Source: Stictocephala bisonia
Taxonomy: Eukaryota > Arthropoda > Insecta > Hemiptera > Membracidae
NCBI GenBank assembly: GCA_035578905.1
Contig: JAQJVL010000245.1
Coordinates: forward strand, 328,501 to 392,500
DNA: 64,000 nt
Reading direction: 5' to 3'
Shown in pieces: positions 12,886-25,900 of this stretch. Positions within the stretch are counted from its first letter, which is position 1. Every line of letters begins with the position of its first letter. The notes under the pieces were generated by a model. That model was not told the DNA's origin and searched no databases. It saw only the letters and a list, made by a program, of their open reading frames with translations. The position numbers and the translations under genes are program-made.

Positions 12886-13200
12886 CCTCCTTTTAATATC
12901 GACATTGAGTCCACTCAGTGGTTCCCATCATCGTGAACACTACTAGAGAAGTCTGGGGTGGTACTAAAGGTCCTAAAAATGTCAAGGGAAGAGAACTTAT
13001 TGTAAGGATCGTCAGTTAGCAAAATATCAGACCAAGACTACGTGGTTAGGATTCTACGTAAATTTGTAGTTCCCTTACTATTGTGCCATTTAATCTCTAT
13101 CTATAGAACAGTCAACCTTAGATAGTAACAATAGATACACACGTTCAGTTACACTCATCAAACTCATTCACGCCTCTCATTCAACCTCAACCCTACTAAG
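12886..13200 (+). mobile_element. SINE-like dispersed repeat, copy A
   Basis: This segment shares a layout with 27310-27670 and 53440-53680. The shared elements are a CAGTTAGCA.A..CAGAC stretch, then ACTACGTGG(T)TCGGATTCC-like sequence (TTAGGATTCT here), then GTAGTTCCC, and near the end ACTCATCA followed by CTC(A/T)TTC. The TTCGGATTCC segment resembles a polymerase III B box with one extra base. This suggests a tRNA-like SINE, but no A box is certain. There is no coding capacity. Confidence 0.6.
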
Positions 13201-14099
13201 GACTTTCTAATAATTATTAAAAAACAAAATCAACAATGAATAGTAAAAGTTATTTATTTTTAGTCCGGATATTTACCACAGAAGTAGTTTTTTTTTATCA
13301 TGGCTTCTATTTTAGAATGTTAACCCGATTCCTTTTCCAGGATTATAAGTAATAAATAATTGCATGTTGTTATATTTTATGAAAATCGAACCAACTGGCC
13401 TCTTAAAGATTCTATATTTTTCAAACTGCACAGTAATTAAGTATAATTAATTTATGTCTACTTTAGTTGAAATGGTATTGTAACTATTATCAATGCTAAA
13501 TATAACATCAAATTATGTGATTTCTAAAGCCATACATTTTATAAAAAAAAAAAAAAACATTAACAAAGCATTATAAATATTTGATATTTATATACAGAAT
13601 CAAACGAGGTTTTTGCGTTTTTATATCGAGTTTTTTATCTGTTATTTTATTTAGTTATATGAATTTCAAAATTAAATACTTTTATTTCTTATAACTATAC
13701 GTAATTAATACATACCATAAAATCATTATTTATATTGTAAATGTTAAACAGTAATGTGTGTAGTATATGGACTAAAATCAAAACAATATTCTGCTCATTG
13801 TTTTGCAATGATAAATGTTGACCTCAACAGTGAATATCTGATTTGAGGCTCTTACACATATAAGTTCAATATCTATTCTTGCGTAAAACTCACAGGGCTA
13901 TTTTTGGGTTCATACTAATTATTGTTGACGGAAGACATATATTTTTTAACTGTATTGTTTGAGTACAATATTAATTGGAAAAGAATCTACGTGTTGGAGG
14001 ATCTTTTTGCTACATATAATATTTTAGTTCATCACTTGTATAAAATAAGGCAAATTATTCTAACTTATGTAATAGAAATCTTTTATATTTTGGTGAAAT

Positions 14100-14180
14100 A
14101 AAATAATAGTAATAATTTTTTTTTAATAATAGTAATAAAATAATAGTAATAAAAATAATAGTAATAAAAAATAATATTAA
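14100..14180 (+). repeat. (AATAATAGT)n-like A-rich simple repeat
   Basis: Several imperfect copies of ATAATAGTAATAAAA lie in a row next to a duplication block (14185-14340). The minus-strand ORF 14083-14298 is tyrosine/phenylalanine-rich because of the repeat. Confidence 0.7.
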
Positions 14181-15489
14181 TAAAAAAACCAAGAGATACA
14201 AGTAAGAGTCCTCCATATTCATTCTGATTGATGGAGTACCTTTTCTGTGTCGTGAAATACGTGTCCTGTCTATCGTAGTATTTATACGTACGACTCACTT
14301 ATGAATTTATTTGTCAAATGATAAGATTTCCTTTCATGCATATCACTTTAATCAGTTTCATAGATTAAAATAATTATATAAAATAGTATTATTTAATTGC
14401 TAATTATTTGACATTAATTGACAACAATAACGGAAGGTATATCTGTATATTATAAATATTATGTATCTGGTGTTGTCTGTATTTTTTGTTTTTATTTATT
14501 TTCATTAATAAATTTAACCTAAATCTAAGTAATACCATATTTTAGTAGTGATGGCGATTTTATGTTTGTGAGAAATCACAATTGAAAATTATTATGTACA
14601 AATACTAGTAAACAAACAACATTATCGATCAAACTATATAATGTAATTAGACTACATTTTTAATGAATAATTAAATAATAACGGAATATTTAGTTATTTC
14701 CAATATTATTATCCATTATGCATTATTCAAGAAGTAGACAAATATGACAGGTGAAAGAGTATGCTGAGTGTAGATGAACGAATGTAGTCATTGTTACTGA
14801 CTAAGGTTAACTGTTCCTCATAAAGAGTTATTTATTAATAGCCCAATAGATGGGATAACTAAGGAACCTACAATCTTTACGAGGAATCCGAACCACGTAA
14901 TGATTTTCAGCTGACTAACAAGCCTGACACTCCGTTCTATTCCTAACACAATATCTGAACAATGATTACCATCCAACGAATACAAATCAAGGTTCACAGA
15001 ACCTAGAGAACTTTTAACATTGGTTGGTCTAAGTATAAAGGACTTTTAAAGTTGATATAAAATGATTTCGTTAACTTACATTTAGTTGTTTTATTTATCA
15101 TTATGGTATGTTTTCTTTGTTATAAAAAAAATAACATAACTGTCAATGTATGTTAATACCGTTTAGTTGTTTTAAAGGAAAATTAAAAAAAAACATATCA
15201 AAATCAACATAAGACTAAAATTTAACTAGTTATGTGTTTTGACAAGATTACTTATTATAAAATATAAGACTAATCAAAATACTATGTCTGGCATACTCGT
15301 AACGTAGGCCTAAACACAAAAGCATACATGTAAGTAAACGGTTACAACCCAACATCAGCAGGAATTAAATGTTTTCATAATGAAACATGAATTTAATATT
15401 ATTGTTGCGTATAATTGTGTAAAAATGCGAATGCTGCAGCACTAGTTTTACTGTGACTAGGTCAAAATGAATTCTCAAGTTTAACTTCA

Positions 15490-15800
15490 CAAGCCTTGGG
15501 ATGGGTTCCTCAATAATGTACCCAAAACCCCCGTACACTCCGATTAGCCCCCTTCCCAGATATAATTTTCTAGATACTCTACTGCTCCTAGATCCGTGTT
15601 GGCCGGAGACAACTAGTATTTTATCACCCAGCCCCCCTTTTAAGGAGACATATGTCAGTGGAACGACCGTCACACCGCCCTTACAAACAGTGCCGTGACA
15701 TCTGCGAGGTAGGCAATACGTATGCTGTATCTAAATTGCGTTCACTAGGGGCAGGCGCCCTCCGGACGTAAGACCCCACGAATGCCACATTGTAGACGTG
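15490..15800. other. GC-richer island of unknown nature
   Basis: About 300 bp with clearly higher GC than its surroundings lies between conserved duplication blocks in copy 1. Overlapping ORFs run on both strands (15501-15698 plus, 15365-15673 minus, 102 codons). The minus frame is glycine-rich (KGGLGDKILVVSGQHGSRSS). I recognise no domain and see no splice context. It may be a fragment of an inserted element. Confidence 0.35.
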
Positions 15801-16499
15801 TCTATATAACCTAACCGCCATAATAAAACGTTACAGCCTCAAACCAGTAAACTATCTAATGAAAGGAAAGAACAATAAGAGCTGGGTCTTTTATTTAAGC
15901 TGTACAGTGTAATTACATCAGTAACAGCCCATTTGTAGAACTGAGATGATCTACAATTATTTCGACACGATGAGTTGTATTTATTAAACAAACAGCTAAA
16001 TCTTTTTCAGTACCTATCGTAATTTTTATCTTGTATTTATACAAAATATAATAATACTCTAGAAGGCTCAAAACTAGAGAGCATAAGCCAGATTTCTTTA
16101 GTTGTGTCCTCATCAGTAATAAGAGGATAGAGGCTAGAACCTATGACCGAAAATCTCCTAATACCTGTGTCCCCATATAGCTCTGATTCAGCTCTGCATT
16201 AATAGTGCGGTAAAATGTATATTATTCAATTTTTACATGCATTAATCATATAAAATTAAATTACAATCAATATTGAACTATAATTAGTAACTTTGATAAA
16301 GATTATATTAGTATACAAAGTAGTATTGTCACTATAAGTTTGTTCAAAGTAACCATGATTGTTAAGAAAATAAAATAAGAAGTGGATGGAAGTTCGTTTG
16401 AATGTACGATCTTTTAAACTTTGCAATACACGTTAACCATATCTTGAATAGTAATTATATTTTAGGAATGATTTTTAAACATTAAAATGACTAATTTAG

Positions 16500-16745
16500 T
16501 GAAAAAGGTTAATGACAATGAAGCATTACGCCATCAAATCCAAACTTCTATGAAGTCCCTTGTGGGTGTCTGGTCAAAGCTGACGAACTGATCGTGTTTG
16601 CTGACGGAGTCTCTCTCCGTGACGTCACTGAGGAGTTGTACCTCGCTTTACTTTCTGATTGGATCTGGGGTTTACTGCATTTCAGTACCGATGAAACCAG
16701 TCTCATGTGACGTCATAAATTAGTTGTTCCTCACTTCAGTTAGAT
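16500..16745. promoter_or_regulatory. GC-richer segment with two consensus CREs
   Basis: Two perfect TGACGTCA motifs (16620-16627 and 16708-16715) lie 88 bp apart. The stretch also has a small hairpin (ACGGAG...CTCCGT, 16605-16621) and a CTGATTGG CCAAT-type box (reverse orientation). Such a cluster resembles a CREB/ATF-responsive promoter or enhancer. No coding exon follows on either strand that I can recognise, and I see no close equivalent in duplication copy 2 apart from one CRE at 39715-39722. It may be regulatory or a transposon fragment. Confidence 0.35.
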
Positions 16746-17099
16746 TAGCAACTAATGGCATAGGTAAAATTTGTAGATAAAGACGAACCAAAGCGGTTTC
16801 TGAAAAATAAATTTTTAATGGTGGTTAAATATCGATGGTGTCAACACGTATGTATTTAACAAGAAAAATTTAATAACTTACAGTAATTCATTATAGTGAA
16901 GATTTTTTGGGTTAATAAAAAACTATCGACATTGTTCAGAAGTAAATATGGTACGTTTCTTCTCGCTAAATTATTAATGTCACTCAATTGGTAAATGAAC
17001 AAATCTTGATGTATAAAACTACGTTGCATAAAAATTTGAACACTACACAGCTTTTTACATTCTGTATTCTCACTGAATACCATAAATGGCAAATCCTAG

Positions 17100-17420
17100 A
17101 GCAAATTAAACAATGACGTAGGGGTAATAAAATGCAAACCAATCTCAATAAACAAGGAGAGACTGGCAAGGGAAAGCCGGTCTTATCTCAGCACATGTAT
17201 ATGTAGTACTTACTCTGACACGTACTTCTGATGGAGTTGGGTACGGGGGGGGGGGGTTCAGTATACTCATTAGCTTTAAAGTACGTTAATTACTGATATC
17301 ATTTGCGTAACTATTAGCATAATTATATTATTTTAAATAAATTAAGGGTGGTTACAATAAAAAGGAATATTAATGAATATTACCTTACTTTATTTTTTAT
17401 TTTTTTTTTTTTACTATCAA
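17100..17420 (+). repeat. Conserved duplication block with embedded G tract, copy 1
   Basis: This block matches 39290-39600 over about 310 bp at roughly 88-90 percent identity by eye, including ATGCAAACCAATCTCAATAA and a G tract of about ten bases (around 17246). It is one of the best-preserved blocks of the duplication. Nothing in it reads as coding in both copies. Confidence 0.8.
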
Positions 17421-17774
17421 AAGCTCATTACACGCCGCATATGGAGTCCATTTGAAAATTATTTTTTTATAAGAAGGAGTATTGTTTCTTAGGATATTTT
17501 TTTCGTCAGAGTCCTGTTTTATGTAACATCATGTTATTGTATTTCGTTTCCAAATTTTATAAAATACGTTGTGTAACATACGTTTTCTGTAAGTGAAATT
17601 GTTCGCCATAATGTATGTATTAGTTGAAGGGTAGTTTGAATAAAGAAAAGCATAACGTTTGTGAATCTTTGAAAATGGAGTCACGTGAACTTTTATAATC
17701 TTATATTTACATTTGGTAGTGAGGATGAAATGTGAACTTTGTATAGAATGTAAATAAAATAATTAATTGGGATG

Positions 17775-17935
17775 GACTTAACTAACAAGCTCACATAAGC
17801 ATGCAGGTATGAGTGAACTTTATTTAGTTGGCAAAATATCAACCACTAGCTCAATTATGGTTTCGAACTTTGAAGAAAGCCCTATGTAGTTTGGGTCACT
17901 AAGCAATTATCTAGCATGGAAGTATGAAGTATGAT
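17775..17935 (-). mobile_element. Decayed tRNA-derived SINE, relative of 9232-9394
   Basis: On the plus strand the order CACATAAGC.T.CAGG, then AACTTTATT, then the B-box remnant TTTCGAACTTT, then GGGTCACTA matches the SINE at 9232-9394. The B box is degraded, so it should be transcriptionally dead. Confidence 0.6.
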
Positions 17936-18286
17936 TTAAAAAATAGCATTTACACAATTCAGGAATAATAACAATACCACAAACGGTAAATTGCATACAA
18001 TATTATGTTGTGTTGATGATAATAATAATAATTAGTAATTGTATTATTTAATTCCATGGTTGAGCGTGAATGATAGAAGTATCATGTATAAGATTCTGAT
18101 ATTACATATATTTGTTGCATATATTTGCAAAACCATCTTTTATTAGAACATTTTTACCTAGTTTTATTCATATTTTTAATTGTAAAAAGTTATACATAGC
18201 TTTAAATTTTAAAAACGTATAATTTAAAAAAAATCAATGCGTAATCTTTAAATGGTAATAAAAATAAATCTTACATTTTTGTAGGA

Positions 18287-18424
18287 ATGTATACCACCAG
18301 TACCGGTTATATTACTACTATTCCAGGATCTGATAATATATCGTCCCTGAGGATTAAGTTGTCTAGCAGTTCTATTCCTCAGTTGTTTATCAACAAAAAT
18401 AATGTTTATTTCGTTACTTTATAG
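18287..18424 (+). other. Possible relic exon, 45 codons
   Basis: A short open frame starts three bases after a good 3' splice site (TTACATTTTTGTAG, ending 18284) and reads MYTTSTGYITTIPGSDNISS, continuing to a stop at 18422. The matching block in copy 2 (41690-41800) keeps the same register and the peptide core TTIPG and SLRIKL, but has two stops. The GY..TTIPG...I pattern faintly recalls the start of an ADAMTS spacer domain, but this is weak and a chance ORF in AT-rich DNA is quite possible. No neighbouring exon was found. Confidence 0.2.
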
Positions 18425-18889
18425 TTAAAGATCTGGTTCTGGATATTATTAATTTCAATTATATAATTGAGAATAAAATTTTTTTAATAAACTTAAATAA
18501 TTAAAATAAAAGCATTCATAATAATTCCTATCCAACCTAATATGCAAATTTCTCATCTACGTTAAATAGGCAATATGAGAGAAATTAGCAATTTTCTGGA
18601 CAAAAAATTAGCAACGAAAATAACACCAATAAACAATGCATTAGAAGAATTTTGTATCACAAAGCATATGTGATTTTTATGATTTTGGAAAATGCCATAA
18701 TTTATTAAGGACCAGATTTCACAGAAATTCACGTATTTTAACTGAAGTTTTTTATTTATTTTAAAACAAAAACTAATTAAAACACCACTATCAATATAAT
18801 TGTTGCATTAGTACAATTTAAAGGCATTTTTATTTTTAAGAAGCAACTATCCATGTTAAAAAGTAATCTGTGTTATTTATTGACTAAAA

Positions 18890-19020
18890 GTTTCTATTTT
18901 ATTTTCAGTCGTGTAAGAGTTTATGTTTATTATAAAGTCAACTTCCTCACCATGAAGAGAATACCTTTTACCTATCACTTCAAGACTAACCCTAATGTAG
19001 TATTTTTATTGCTTTTATGC
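18890..19020 (+). repeat. Conserved duplication block, copy 1 (possible exon relic)
   Basis: The block begins with TATTTTATTTTCAG, a splice-acceptor-like run, and matches 43015-43145. In copy 2 the frame after the acceptor is open for about 30 codons and ends at a stop. In copy 1 the same frame has stops. Identity is about 75 percent with a small indel, so coding is not supported. Confidence 0.3.
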
Positions 19021-20324
19021 ATTATTTTATTAATTAGTTGTAATTTTATTTAAAGCAATTTTTATTACGTTTAATATTTAACGTTAACAAAACTAAAAAC
19101 AATGATAAATTATTAGTGATTTTAAAACACAAAATCAAATAAAATTTAATAAACATTTACAAACACAGCTGACAAAAATAGAAATATGCAAACATTTATG
19201 GAAAAAACCCACATAGCTCATGTAGGACCTGTGCGTGGGGAGTTCCATAAGACGACAGCCTGCTGCTCATATTCTACAATATATACAATTAACAACCAAG
19301 CCTAATATTTTATTGCAAAAATAATAATATTAAAAATTTAAGTAACAATGATAATGATAGTTAACAACAATGAAAATAAAAAAAATAATAAACAAGGAAT
19401 GTATGACAGTTACAGACATTACAACAAGGAAAATAACCAACCATTACAGAGTAAAGCATAGGGGAGGATAAAATAGAAAATGGTATAGTAAAAGTAATCA
19501 TAAATGTAACTAAAATTATGTTGTATATCAAAGAATTAATTTAAGTTCAGTATATTTGGACATCTGACTGATTTAATTGATTTTGGTGATTGTTTCTTCC
19601 TGTGCTAATAAATTGTATAAAGGTCAAAGGAGTGACATTGTATTAAGTAATGGTCCCTAATCAGCCAGGCAGTGATAAGACTCTTTTCAACAGCTGAGCC
19701 CTTAAAATTCCTTATATCGGGAGGTACATTTCTAAAAATGTACAGTTTGCAATGTAATATGGGCTTGTAAAATTAATAGACAAAGTTACCTGAGGAAGCT
19801 GAAGGCCCATGCTCCGTGCGGTTCTTGTAGTGTGGTTATGTACTCCAGGCGTAATTATTTTCTGTCTTTTTGAAAATATAAATAATAATAAATATTTAAT
19901 AAATAACTGTCTAACTGATAGTTTTTTTAACTCTTTAACAAATAGTTCAGTTGGATATTGTATATGTTTTTTAAGTGCGGCTTTAATAATTGATTTACGA
20001 ACTATTACTAATGTTTTAAAAACTGTTTTCAACGCTCCCCCCCCCCCTAATTACTACACCACTATTTAACAATGATTGCATATAAGCATAATAAACCATT
20101 TTAATCTGGGATTTATTCAGAATCTTATTAAATTGAAAAAAAAAATCATTAAAATAATTGTACGATGCCTTGATTTAAGGTACTTTATATGGTGGTCCCG
20201 TTTCAATATAGAATCAAGAACTATCCCTAAATACTTATAATGATACATAAAAAGCCTTATAAAAGGCCATTAATATTATTGTCTTTGTAGAAATTCATGT
20301 GTGTGTTATTTAATGTAGACTAAC

Positions 20325-20600
20325 ACAGAATAACCAAAAGTTCTTTCAGTATTGACCAATTACTCCTTGTAAAACAAGGAATATAGAGGCTTGGAGGTAG
20401 ACAGAGGTAAATAATGAAACAGCCGGGCCATATTTTACCGGCGCTGTTTTGGCGGGAGAATCCCCGTGGGAGAACATTACACCTTTCTTCATTTTTCATG
20501 TTTACGAGATAATACGGTTACCTGGTTCAGCTTTGGAATAACGTTATTAGATTTTGGTTAAAGTAAAAAATTATATAACCAAACAGTAATTACTGTTTTT
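20325..20600. repeat. Most strongly conserved duplication block, copy 1
   Basis: About 275 bp match 43410-43690 at above 90 percent identity by eye, far better than the flanks. The block has a GC-richer centre (GGCCATATTTTACCGGCG and TTTTGGCGGGAGAATCCCC). TTTGGCGGGAGA resembles an E2F site (TTTSGCGC/TTTGGCGGGA). All plus frames after the CTTTCAG acceptor-like site hit stops, so I favour a regulatory element or a shared transposon fragment over an exon. Confidence 0.5.
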
Positions 20601-21764
20601 ACGAATTAAAATTTTTTTAATTTTAAACATATTACTACTGAATGATTAATAAATTACTAAGGATTTGAAAATTCACCCTATCTATTTTAAGAGTAATTAA
20701 CGTAGTTCAAATTTTAATTACAGAGAACAATTTATTTGTTGTAAGTAAAAATATAGATATTAAATGCCAGTATCATGTTTATAAAACTGTGATAAAAGTT
20801 ACGTTACATAACAAATATTAGTATTTATTTTTAGTATTTTAAAAATGTATCAAGTCTATTGACTAATGTACCTTAGATCAAATAATTATTGAAATAAGTT
20901 TTTATAGAAAATGAAAGCAAATTTAATTTAACTGTAATCAGTTTGCTGGTAGGAAAATTTACATATATATATAGCTTTATGTCTATGAAACTAAATATAC
21001 AGTGATAAACAAGATTTACAGTGCCAACATCACATAGTATTTTTAGTTATTAGGACCCTCTAAAATCAGATAATTTATTTTGACGGCTTATAAAAGCTCA
21101 TTTCTCCAGCAAATTTAATATCATTTTTACAAACATAGCCCTTAAATACGTTAAACTCAATTCAATGCATTAGTTGAATTGACATTCTAATATTGAGAAT
21201 TTAAAAATATATCACCTTCGATATAAAAGGAATGTCTGCATTTAAAATAAAATTTTCGTGAATAAAGGCACATAAGCAGTCCATTAAGAATCAGGTGACC
21301 TAATTTTGTTCTTTATTAAAATTTTGAAATGTTAACCCATAGAAAATATTGAATTTCCTGCGGTGCATCAACTACATTCATCTATTCAGTTCAAACCAGG
21401 AAGTGATTCCAATGGGACATTCCGAAGTTGTGTTATATTTTACTTAGTTAAAATAATAAACTAACATATCCAGCTTTAAGGTAAGGGGTTTTGAAATAGT
21501 AATTTAATAATATAGTTTAAAACTTTCATCACATTTACATGGAACAGCTTATACTACTGTGTAATAAAACACATATCGTTTTAAAAAAGTATTGTTATAA
21601 AGAATAAATACGTTATTATAAATTATTACAAACAGACTATAGTTATTTTTAGTATATCCTACAGTATTAGTGAAATGATTAGCCTTTTAATATATCCTAC
21701 AAAATAAGGAAATAAATAAAAAATAAGAACGAGGTGAAAATGAAAACGGTTCTCTTAATGGGTA

Positions 21765-23340
21765 AGATGGAATGAGTTGGAGTGGGGGATATTGGAGTTA
21801 TTGTACCCCTAAACACCCTTTCCAAGGACGACTGATACTCTCGACAACCAATCATCACTGACAACTTGGCACGTGGATCAATGACTACTTGTTGGGGTGG
21901 AGGGAGATTGGAGTTGTTATGTCCCTATACACCTTTCCTCAGGGCAACCAACTCTCTCGACAACCAATAATTCCTGACAACTTGGGGCGTGAATCAATGA
22001 CTACTTGTTGGGGTGGAGGGAGATTGGAGTTGTGTCTCTAAACACCTTTCCCCAGGGCAACCACTCTCTCGACAACCAATAATTACTGACAACTTGGGAC
22101 GTGAATCAATGACTACTTGTTGGGGAGGAGGGAGATTGGAGTTATTGTACCCCTAAATACCCTTCCCCAGGGCAACTGATACTCTTGACAACCAATCATC
22201 CCTGACAACTTGGCACGTGGATCAATGACTACTTGTTGGGGTGGAGGAAGATTGGAGTTGTTATGTCCCTATACACCTTTCCTCAGGGCAACCAACTCTC
22301 TCGACAACCAATAATTCCTGGCAACTTGGGACGTGAATCAATGACTACTTGTTAGGGTGGAGGAGATTGGAGTTGTTGTGTCCCTAAACACCTTTCCCCA
22401 GGATGACCGACTCTCTCAACAACCAATCATTCATGACAACATGGGACGTGAATCAATGACTCCATTATTGGGGAGGAGGGAGATTGGAGTTATGGTGTCC
22501 TTGAACACCCTCCCCATGTTCCACCCTATAGACAATTAATCATCCCTGACGACCTGGGGCATAGATCAATGACTACATTGATGGGGAGGGGGGAGATTGA
22601 AGTTGCTCTGCCCTTCGATACTTTTCGCAAGGGTGAACGATTGTATCGATAACACTTGAATATGAATTCCCTAGCAATCTGGGATATGGATATATGACTA
22701 CCTTGTTCAGGAGGAAGAAGTTTGGAGCTGCTGTTCCTTAAAACACTCTTTCCCCTGACGACCTGGGGCATGGATCAATGACTATATTGATGGGGAGGGG
22801 GAAGATTGAAGTTGCTCTGCCCTTGGATACTTTTCGCAAGGGTGAACGATTGTATCGATAACACTTGAATATGAATTCCCTAGCAATCTGGGGTATGGAT
22901 ATATGACTACCTTGTTCAGGAGGAAGAAGTTTGGAGCTGCTGTTCCCTAAAACACTCTTTCCCCTGACGACCTGGGGCATGGATCAATGACTATATTAAT
23001 GGGAAGTGGGAAGATTGAAGTTGCTCTGCCCTTACATACTTTTCGCAAGGGTGAATGATTGTATCGATAACACTTGAATATAAATTCCCTAGCAATCTGC
23101 GATATGGATATATGACTACCTTGTTCAGGAGGAAGAAGTTTGGAGCTGCTGTTCCCTAAAATACTCTTTCCCCTGACGACCGATTTCTTCAACAACAAAT
23201 CGACTTGACAACTTGAAACATGGATCAATTACTACCTCTTTGGGGAGGGGAGAGAAGGAACCTTGAACTCTTCCTTAGGATAACCGACTCTTTCGACAAC
23301 TAATTATCCATGACAACTTGGGATTTTGTTTACTAACGGA
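21765..23340 (+). repeat. ~105-bp tandem array with ~210-bp higher-order part
   Basis: From 21765 to about 22525 the unit is about 105 bp and includes GGAGGGAGATTGGAGTT, CACCTTTCCCCAGGGCAACC, CTCTCGACAACCAAT and GATCAATGACTACTTGTTGG. From about 22530 to 23228 the period becomes about 210 bp. These doubled units include TGCCCTT...TACTTTTCGCAAGGGTGAA and GGAGGAAGAAGTTTGGAGCTG. Three minus-strand ORFs repeat at 209-212-bp spacing and simply reflect the period. Copy 2 of the duplication keeps only three or four decayed units at 44550-44840. Confidence 0.92.
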
Positions 23341-24008
23341 TTCGTTGGGCAGGGGGAAATTTGAAATTATTTTCTTCGTGAACTCTCCTCATCATTTTAG
23401 AACAAAATTAATCTTATTTTATAATGCAGTTAAAGATATTATATTATTGATAAACATTTAATTTCCTTATAAGTTGTGTTTTCAAAAAACTTTAAACATG
23501 CTATCTGGTAAGCACATATGAATAAATTTTATCCATACAATGTATGGATGTAAAATACTAACAAACGTTAATAACAAAGTTTGAGTCTTAGATGAAATCT
23601 TAATTTTAAATTCTGTTTTTCAACTGTTAAATCAACGTCACATTTAGCTAAAGGCTTTTAACAGCTTTTGCTCATTGTCGTGGTTCAGTAAGTACGATTT
23701 AGTTACTCTTTACAACTACATATTTCAATTAAAGTCTTTAATATTTATAAATTTTAAAATTAATTTGCATTACAATGCAAATAGTTTATTACCATTATAT
23801 TAGGGTCACATATAATTTACTGTTCAAATGCGTATTTTTGGGAACCTATACCTATATTGAGTAATAAACTCTATAATTCTTTGCATTTTAGAAGACCTCT
23901 ATGAATTTATATTGAATCTTTGACAACTTCAATCACCATAGGCATTAAGGTTGTTTTCACACTTCGATGTTTATAATAATAGCTAACGACAATTTAAAAT
24001 ACTATTGT

Positions 24009-24011
<3 letters not shown>

Positions 24012-24055
<44 letters not shown>
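24012..24055. repeat. (AT)n microsatellite
   Basis: About 22 uninterrupted AT units lie in the AT-rich spacer between duplication copies 1 and 2. Confidence 0.95.
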
Positions 24056-24059
<4 letters not shown>

Positions 24060-25209
24060 ATGTATAATGTGTTCCTACTTCATTATGTGGAGTTATGGTT
24101 AATTAATCATATGTTAAACTTATAAATAGTAAATACATTTAAATATACTGTATACGTGAATACAACTAATATATTGTATACCTTTTTTCTGTAACAAATC
24201 TATTTCTATATAAATGGTAACCAAACACATTATATACCACGATTTTTATAAACTGTAAATACTACTGTGAAAAACATTTATTTTTACAAGCATTTACTAC
24301 GATAAACGCAGTATTCTCTAATTTGTAAAATTAAATCAGTGCAAAAGTACTTTGATTATAATGTATTATTTTAAAGGTTTCACCTGTACAAGGCCGTATA
24401 TTTCCTAACGATAGACGAACTCTGATGTTTTTGGTAGAGAGAGTAATTAATGTCGTAGTAAATTGTATCACACTTATAACAGCTTGCTAATAAGGTACGT
24501 TCAATTTACAGTTGACCAACAAATTGTTGTACATAATTATACGCATGTATTTGGTAGTATTATATTGTACAGCTATATCAAATGCTATAATAGATTTATT
24601 ATTAAAAAATAATATTTTTTACTTTATTAACATAATTTTTTAATGTCTCCGGTTTATGATTACTTTCTATACTTCAACGTACATTTTTTTTTCATTGATG
24701 AAGAACCTAATCTTACAATAACTTCAACTTTTCCACCAGTCGTGAACCTTTTACATATTTATTAATAGTGGAAGGATAAAATTTATAAACTTTCAACTGT
24801 AATCTACATTCCAGCGCTACAGACTAATCCACGGCTTATTGTAGAACTAAGCCTTCACTACTAAACTATACTTCCATGGGTCTATGAATTTTGTATGAAT
24901 ATTATTAACATAATGTGGATTTTACTTAAAATCATATAATTGAATTAACATTTTGGGTTAGTTATGATTGAAATTTCTTGCTACAATTTTACCAACTTTT
25001 TTTTATATGGCTGCCTTTTTTATCTTGCAAAATATTACATTTAATATTGTTTCATGTACCTTTTATTAAAATTATTATATCTCTTTTAAGCTTATACTAA
25101 TTAAATTTGTTAAAACATATTCGTTAATCCTACTGTTTAGAAGCTTTATCAACCAATTTTAACACTCATATAACAATAAAAGTACTCAGTTACAAACTGA
25201 CAAAATAAA

Positions 25210-25900
25210 AGGAGCAGAATTGTCAAACGACGTCGTTATATGTAGGCAAACCTACAGGTGATTTGTCAAGAGACTTCTTTCGCTCTGATATATATTTTCC
25301 AAACTGCACTTGAATATCGGACTACATTTAATGGAGGTGGTATGTAATATATGAGGTTTAATGGTAAGTATATCTACGGGTATTTATTACAGAATAGTCA
25401 AATGACGTCATTAAATGTAGTCAAACGTAGAGGACAAATTTCAAGAGACTACATACGGTATGTTATACATCTTCCAAACTGCACTTGAATATTGGACGAC
25501 ATTTAATGGAGGTGGTATGTAATATATGACGTTTAATGATAAGTATATCTACGGGTATTTATTACAGAATAGTCAAACGACGTTTTTATATGTAGTCAAA
25601 CGTAGAGGACAAATTTCAAGAGACTTCTTTCGGTCTGTTATATATTTTCCAAACTGCACTTGAATATCGGACTACATTTAATGTAGGTGGTGTGTAATAT
25701 ATGACGTTTAATGGTAAGTATATCTACATGTATTTATTACAGAATAGTCAAATGACGTTATTAAATATAGTCAAACGTAGAGGAAAAATTTCAAGAGACT
25801 ACATTTGGACTCTTATATAACTTCCAAACTGGGCATTAGTATCGGATAACAGTTTATAAAGCTTTTGTTTTACACATGACGTCCAGTGGTAGGTATATTC
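25210..25900 (+). repeat. ~176-bp tandem repeat, about 4 units
   Basis: Units begin near GCAGAAT(T/A)GTCAAACGACG at about 25214, 25390, 25564 and 25740. They contain GTAGTCAAACGTAGAGGACA, TTCCAAACTGCACTTGAATA and ATGACGTTTAATGGTAAGTA. The last unit switches to the sequence found after the single unit at 7520-7740 in copy 1, so amplification occurred in copy 2. Confidence 0.9.

Noticed and set aside
15365..15698. 102-codon minus ORF in a GC-richer island as a real gene
   Set aside because: Overlapping frame on the other strand, no domain, no splice or promoter context; kept only as an unassigned island.
22526..23228. Three similar minus ORFs of 80-93 codons, like a small gene family
   Set aside because: They repeat with the 209-212-bp period of the tandem array and have no recognisable domain.
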